From WS-7 sp036505295 (GTDB taxonomy: Bacteria; Eisenbacteria; RBG-16-71-46; SZUA-252): 7,324 nucleotides of DNA. The notes under the pieces are model-generated. The model was not told the origin of the DNA, did no database searches, and was given only the letters and a program-made list of their open reading frames with translations. The stretch spans positions 1 to 7,324 of the forward strand of contig DASXTQ010000086.1 of assembly GCA_036505295.1 (NCBI GenBank), in the 5' to 3' direction. The stretch's first letter is position 1. The number at the start of each line of letters is the position of its first letter. The position numbers and the translations under genes were made by a program. Positions 5,350 to 7,324 of this stretch are shown here, in pieces.

Positions 5350-6507
5350 GTGATCCGAAAAATCGGCGAGTGGCTCGACGCTCGGATCGGACTCGGCGGA
5401 CTCCGGCACGTCGCCGAAGAGAAGACGGTCCCTCTGCACCGGCACAGCCCCTGGTATTACCTGGGCGGGATGACGCTTTTCTTCTTCATGGTCCAGGTCG
5501 GGACCGGCATCCTCCTGATGCTGTATTACCGCCCCTCCGCCCAGGAGGCGTACGAGTCCGTCCAGTTCATCCTGACGCAGGTCTCCTTCGGATGGCTGAT
5601 ACGCTCGATCCACTCGTGGTCCGCGAACCTCATGATCGCGGCCGCGCTCGCGCACCTGTTCTCCGTTCTCTTCCTCAAGGCCTACCGCCCGCCCCGCGAG
5701 CTGACGTGGATGACGGGGTTCGCCCTCCTCATCCTAGCCATGGGGTTCGGGTTCTCCGGATACCTTCTCCCGTGGAACAAGCTGGCGTACTTCGCGACGC
5801 GGGTGGGGACCGGCATCGCAGGGTCTGTCCCGTTTGTGGGCCAGTTCACGCTTCGATTCCTGCGCGGAGGCGACCACGTCGGCGGGAGCACGCTCTCGCG
5901 GTTCTATGGATGGCACGTCGCGATCCTGCCCGCGCTGACGACCTTCCTGCTCGTCCTGCACCTCGTCCTGGTGCAGCGGCACGGAATGAGCGTGCCTCCT
6001 TTCGTCGAGAAAGAGCCCGGCCCGCGGCGCAGCATGCGGTTCCTGCCGGACTTCCTCCTTCGCGATCTCTTCGGGTGGACCCTCGCGCTCGGTGTGCTGG
6101 CCGCGCTCGCGGCCCTCTTTCCCTGGGAGTTGGGGGAGAAGGCCGATCCGTTCGCGCCCGCGCCTCCGAACATCCGCCCGGAGTGGTATTTCATGGCGAT
6201 GTTCCAGACCCTGCGGCTCGTTCCCGGGGGCGCCATTCTCGGGATCGAGAACGAGGCGGTGGTGATCCTCGGTTTCGGCGCAATCGGGGCGCTCGGGTTT
6301 GCGGTCCCGTTCCTCGACCATTCGGTCACGAAGACTGGTAAGAGCCCGGCGTTCACACTTCTCGGTGTCGTGGCGCTCGCGTTCCTGGTCGGCATGACCG
6401 CCTGGGGCTACCACGCGTGGTGGCCCATCGCGGTCGCCTTCGTCGTGGCCGCGTCCGGATGGCTCTCCGGCAGGGCGATGGTTTCCAAGCGCGGTGACAG
6501 AGTATGA
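5350..6507 (+). CDS. Cytochrome b of a quinol:cytochrome c oxidoreductase, b6 and subunit IV in one chain
   Basis: A 385-residue integral membrane protein. The N-terminal half resembles cytochrome b6: VPLHRHSPWYYLGG (27-40), His88 and His102 in helix B, GYLLPWN (137-143), His189 and His204 in helix D. Those four His residues bind the two b hemes. There are 13 residues between the pair in helix B and 14 in helix D, the b6-type spacing (mitochondrial type has 13). The C-terminal half, with PEWYF at 277-281 (Qo-site motif) and three more hydrophobic helices, corresponds to subunit IV. Cys35 of true cytochrome b6, which attaches heme c-n, is replaced by Tyr37, and no cysteine was seen in the protein. 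Translation begins at a GTG with GAAGGAG nine bases upstream. The end overlaps the multiheme gene as ATGA. Confidence 0.94.
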   Translation: MIRKIGEWLDARIGLGGLRHVAEEKTVPLHRHSPWYYLGGMTLFFFMVQVGTGILLMLYYRPSAQEAYESVQFILTQVSFGWLIRSIHSWSANLMIAAALAHLFSVLFLKAYRPPRELTWMTGFALLILAMGFGFSGYLLPWNKLAYFATRVGTGIAGSVPFVGQFTLRFLRGGDHVGGSTLSRFYGWHVAILPALTTFLLVLHLVLVQRHGMSVPPFVEKEPGPRRSMRFLPDFLLRDLFGWTLALGVLAALAALFPWELGEKADPFAPAPPNIRPEWYFMAMFQTLRLVPGGAILGIENEAVVILGFGAIGALGFAVPFLDHSVTKTGKSPAFTLLGVVALAFLVGMTAWGYHAWWPIAVAFVVAASGWLSGRAMVSKRGDRV

Positions 6508-7324
6508 GCGCTCGCTCGCGACTATCCTTCCTGGGGTGCCTCGTGCTCTCGGTCGCGGTCGCAGGGACCGCGCGGGGCGCGCCGGCCCCGGCGGACACCA
6601 GCTCCTGCATCGCGTGTCATCGGGGCGCCGACGAGTCCCGGTTGCGAAAGCCCGTCGCTTCCTGGCCCGGTGATGTCCACGCCGCCGCGGGGCTGGGATG
6701 CGAGTCCTGTCACGGGGGGGATCCGAAGCGGATCACGACCCGGGATCCCGATGAGGCGGCGGACCACGCCATGGATCCGGCGAAGGGATTCAAGCCGCCA
6801 CCCGACCGTCTCGAGATTCCCAGGTTCTGCGCCCGGTGCCATTCGGACGCGGCATACATGAAACGCTACAACCCGCAGCTGCGCGTCGATCAGTACACGG
6901 AGTACCGGACCAGCGTGCACGGGAAGCTGAACGCGGCGGGTGATTCGAAGCCGGCCACGTGCGTCGACTGCCACGGAGTCCACGGCATCCGCCCCGTCAG
7001 CCATCCGAGCGCGCCGACCTTCGCTCAGAACGTGCCGAAGACGTGCGCGCACTGCCACGCGGACTCGACATTCATGGCGGCATACAAGATTCCGACGAAC
7101 CAGTACGCCGATTATCAGCGGAGCGTGCACGCGAGCGCGCTCCTAGAGGGAGGCGACCTCTCGGCCCCGGCGTGCAACGACTGCCATGGGAACCACGGGG
7201 CGACGCCCCCGGAGGTGAGGTCGGTGATCCACGTGTGCGGCCAGTGTCACGCGCGGGAGGCGGGGCTCTATCAGAGTTCGATGAAGAAGGCGCTCTTTGA
7301 GCGGTTGAAGGTTCCCGAATGCAT
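6504..7324 (+). CDS. Secreted multiheme cytochrome c of the bc complex, at least seven hemes (runs off right edge)
   Basis: An open frame of 273 complete codons starts with the ATG that overlaps the cytochrome b stop (ATGA), a sign of coupled translation. A signal peptide (1 to about 26, core LVLSVAVAGTA) is followed by seven CxxCH motifs at residues 35, 66, 109, 153, 181, 224 and 245. An eighth Cys codon is at the very edge. From residue 131 a module of about 70 residues occurs twice: YxxYxxSVH, CxDCHGxHG, CxxCHA. Additional SVH and HG histidines can serve as distal ligands for bis-His hemes. Position after the Rieske and cytochrome b genes suggests it replaces cytochrome c1 or f as electron acceptor of the complex, as in bc-type complexes of Geobacter and related bacteria that carry multiheme subunits. 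The exact family and total heme number need the missing part. Confidence 0.9.
   Translation, partial: MSARSRLSFLGCLVLSVAVAGTARGAPAPADTSSCIACHRGADESRLRKPVASWPGDVHAAAGLGCESCHGGDPKRITTRDPDEAADHAMDPAKGFKPPPDRLEIPRFCARCHSDAAYMKRYNPQLRVDQYTEYRTSVHGKLNAAGDSKPATCVDCHGVHGIRPVSHPSAPTFAQNVPKTCAHCHADSTFMAAYKIPTNQYADYQRSVHASALLEGGDLSAPACNDCHGNHGATPPEVRSVIHVCGQCHAREAGLYQSSMKKALFERLKVPEC

Noticed and set aside
6534..6541. Lipoprotein-type Cys12 in the multiheme cytochrome
   Set aside because: The residues before it (FLG) do not fit a lipobox, and the hydrophobic core continues after the Cys.

Overview
The window is GC-rich, tightly packed bacterial DNA. It carries the components of a respiratory chain that appears to run from the quinone pool to the outside of the cell. 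Signal peptides, a Tat-type Rieske protein and an outer-membrane beta-barrel indicate a Gram-negative (diderm) bacterium. The codon use, a LuxR-type regulator among cytochromes, and an MtrAB pair next to a b6-like bc complex with a multiheme subunit would fit an uncultivated lineage of the Gemmatimonadota, Acidobacteriota or Eisenbacteria kind. That placement is a guess; no marker gene here settles it. No tRNA, rRNA, CRISPR array, transposase or phage gene was seen.

Left arm, minus strand, read right to left: a NarL/LuxR-type response regulator (763-1563) whose receiver domain has lost its phosphorylation site and gained a cysteine/histidine-containing insertion; a small secreted monoheme cytochrome c (225-656); and the N-terminal part of a membrane-anchored NapC/NrfH-like multiheme cytochrome that runs off the left edge (1-219).

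Centre, 1564-1734: a divergent control region. It holds a probable sigma70 promoter facing right, a 12-bp palindrome in the promoter spacer, a GC hairpin in the leader, and one copy of a 22-bp motif (1600-1621). A second copy (730-751, 19 of 22 bases identical) lies upstream of the monoheme cytochrome gene, in the same orientation relative to its gene. This is the strongest unexplained signal in the window.

Right arm, plus strand: a decaheme cytochrome of the DmsE/MtrA family (1735-2667) and an MtrB/PioB-family outer-membrane barrel (2681-4810). Next come a Rieske iron-sulfur protein (4896-5330), a one-piece cytochrome b (5350-6507) and a secreted multiheme cytochrome c with at least seven hemes (6504 to the right edge, open).

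Reading of the system (inference): the Rieske, cytochrome b and multiheme proteins form a quinol:cytochrome c oxidoreductase at the inner membrane. The NapC-like protein and monoheme cytochrome offer a second quinol exit or a periplasmic shuttle. The MtrAB-like pair carries electrons across the outer membrane. The flow could be outward (reduction of extracellular acceptors) or inward (for example Fe(II) oxidation); the sequence does not say which. The atypical regulator is a candidate redox- or metal-responsive switch for both arms.
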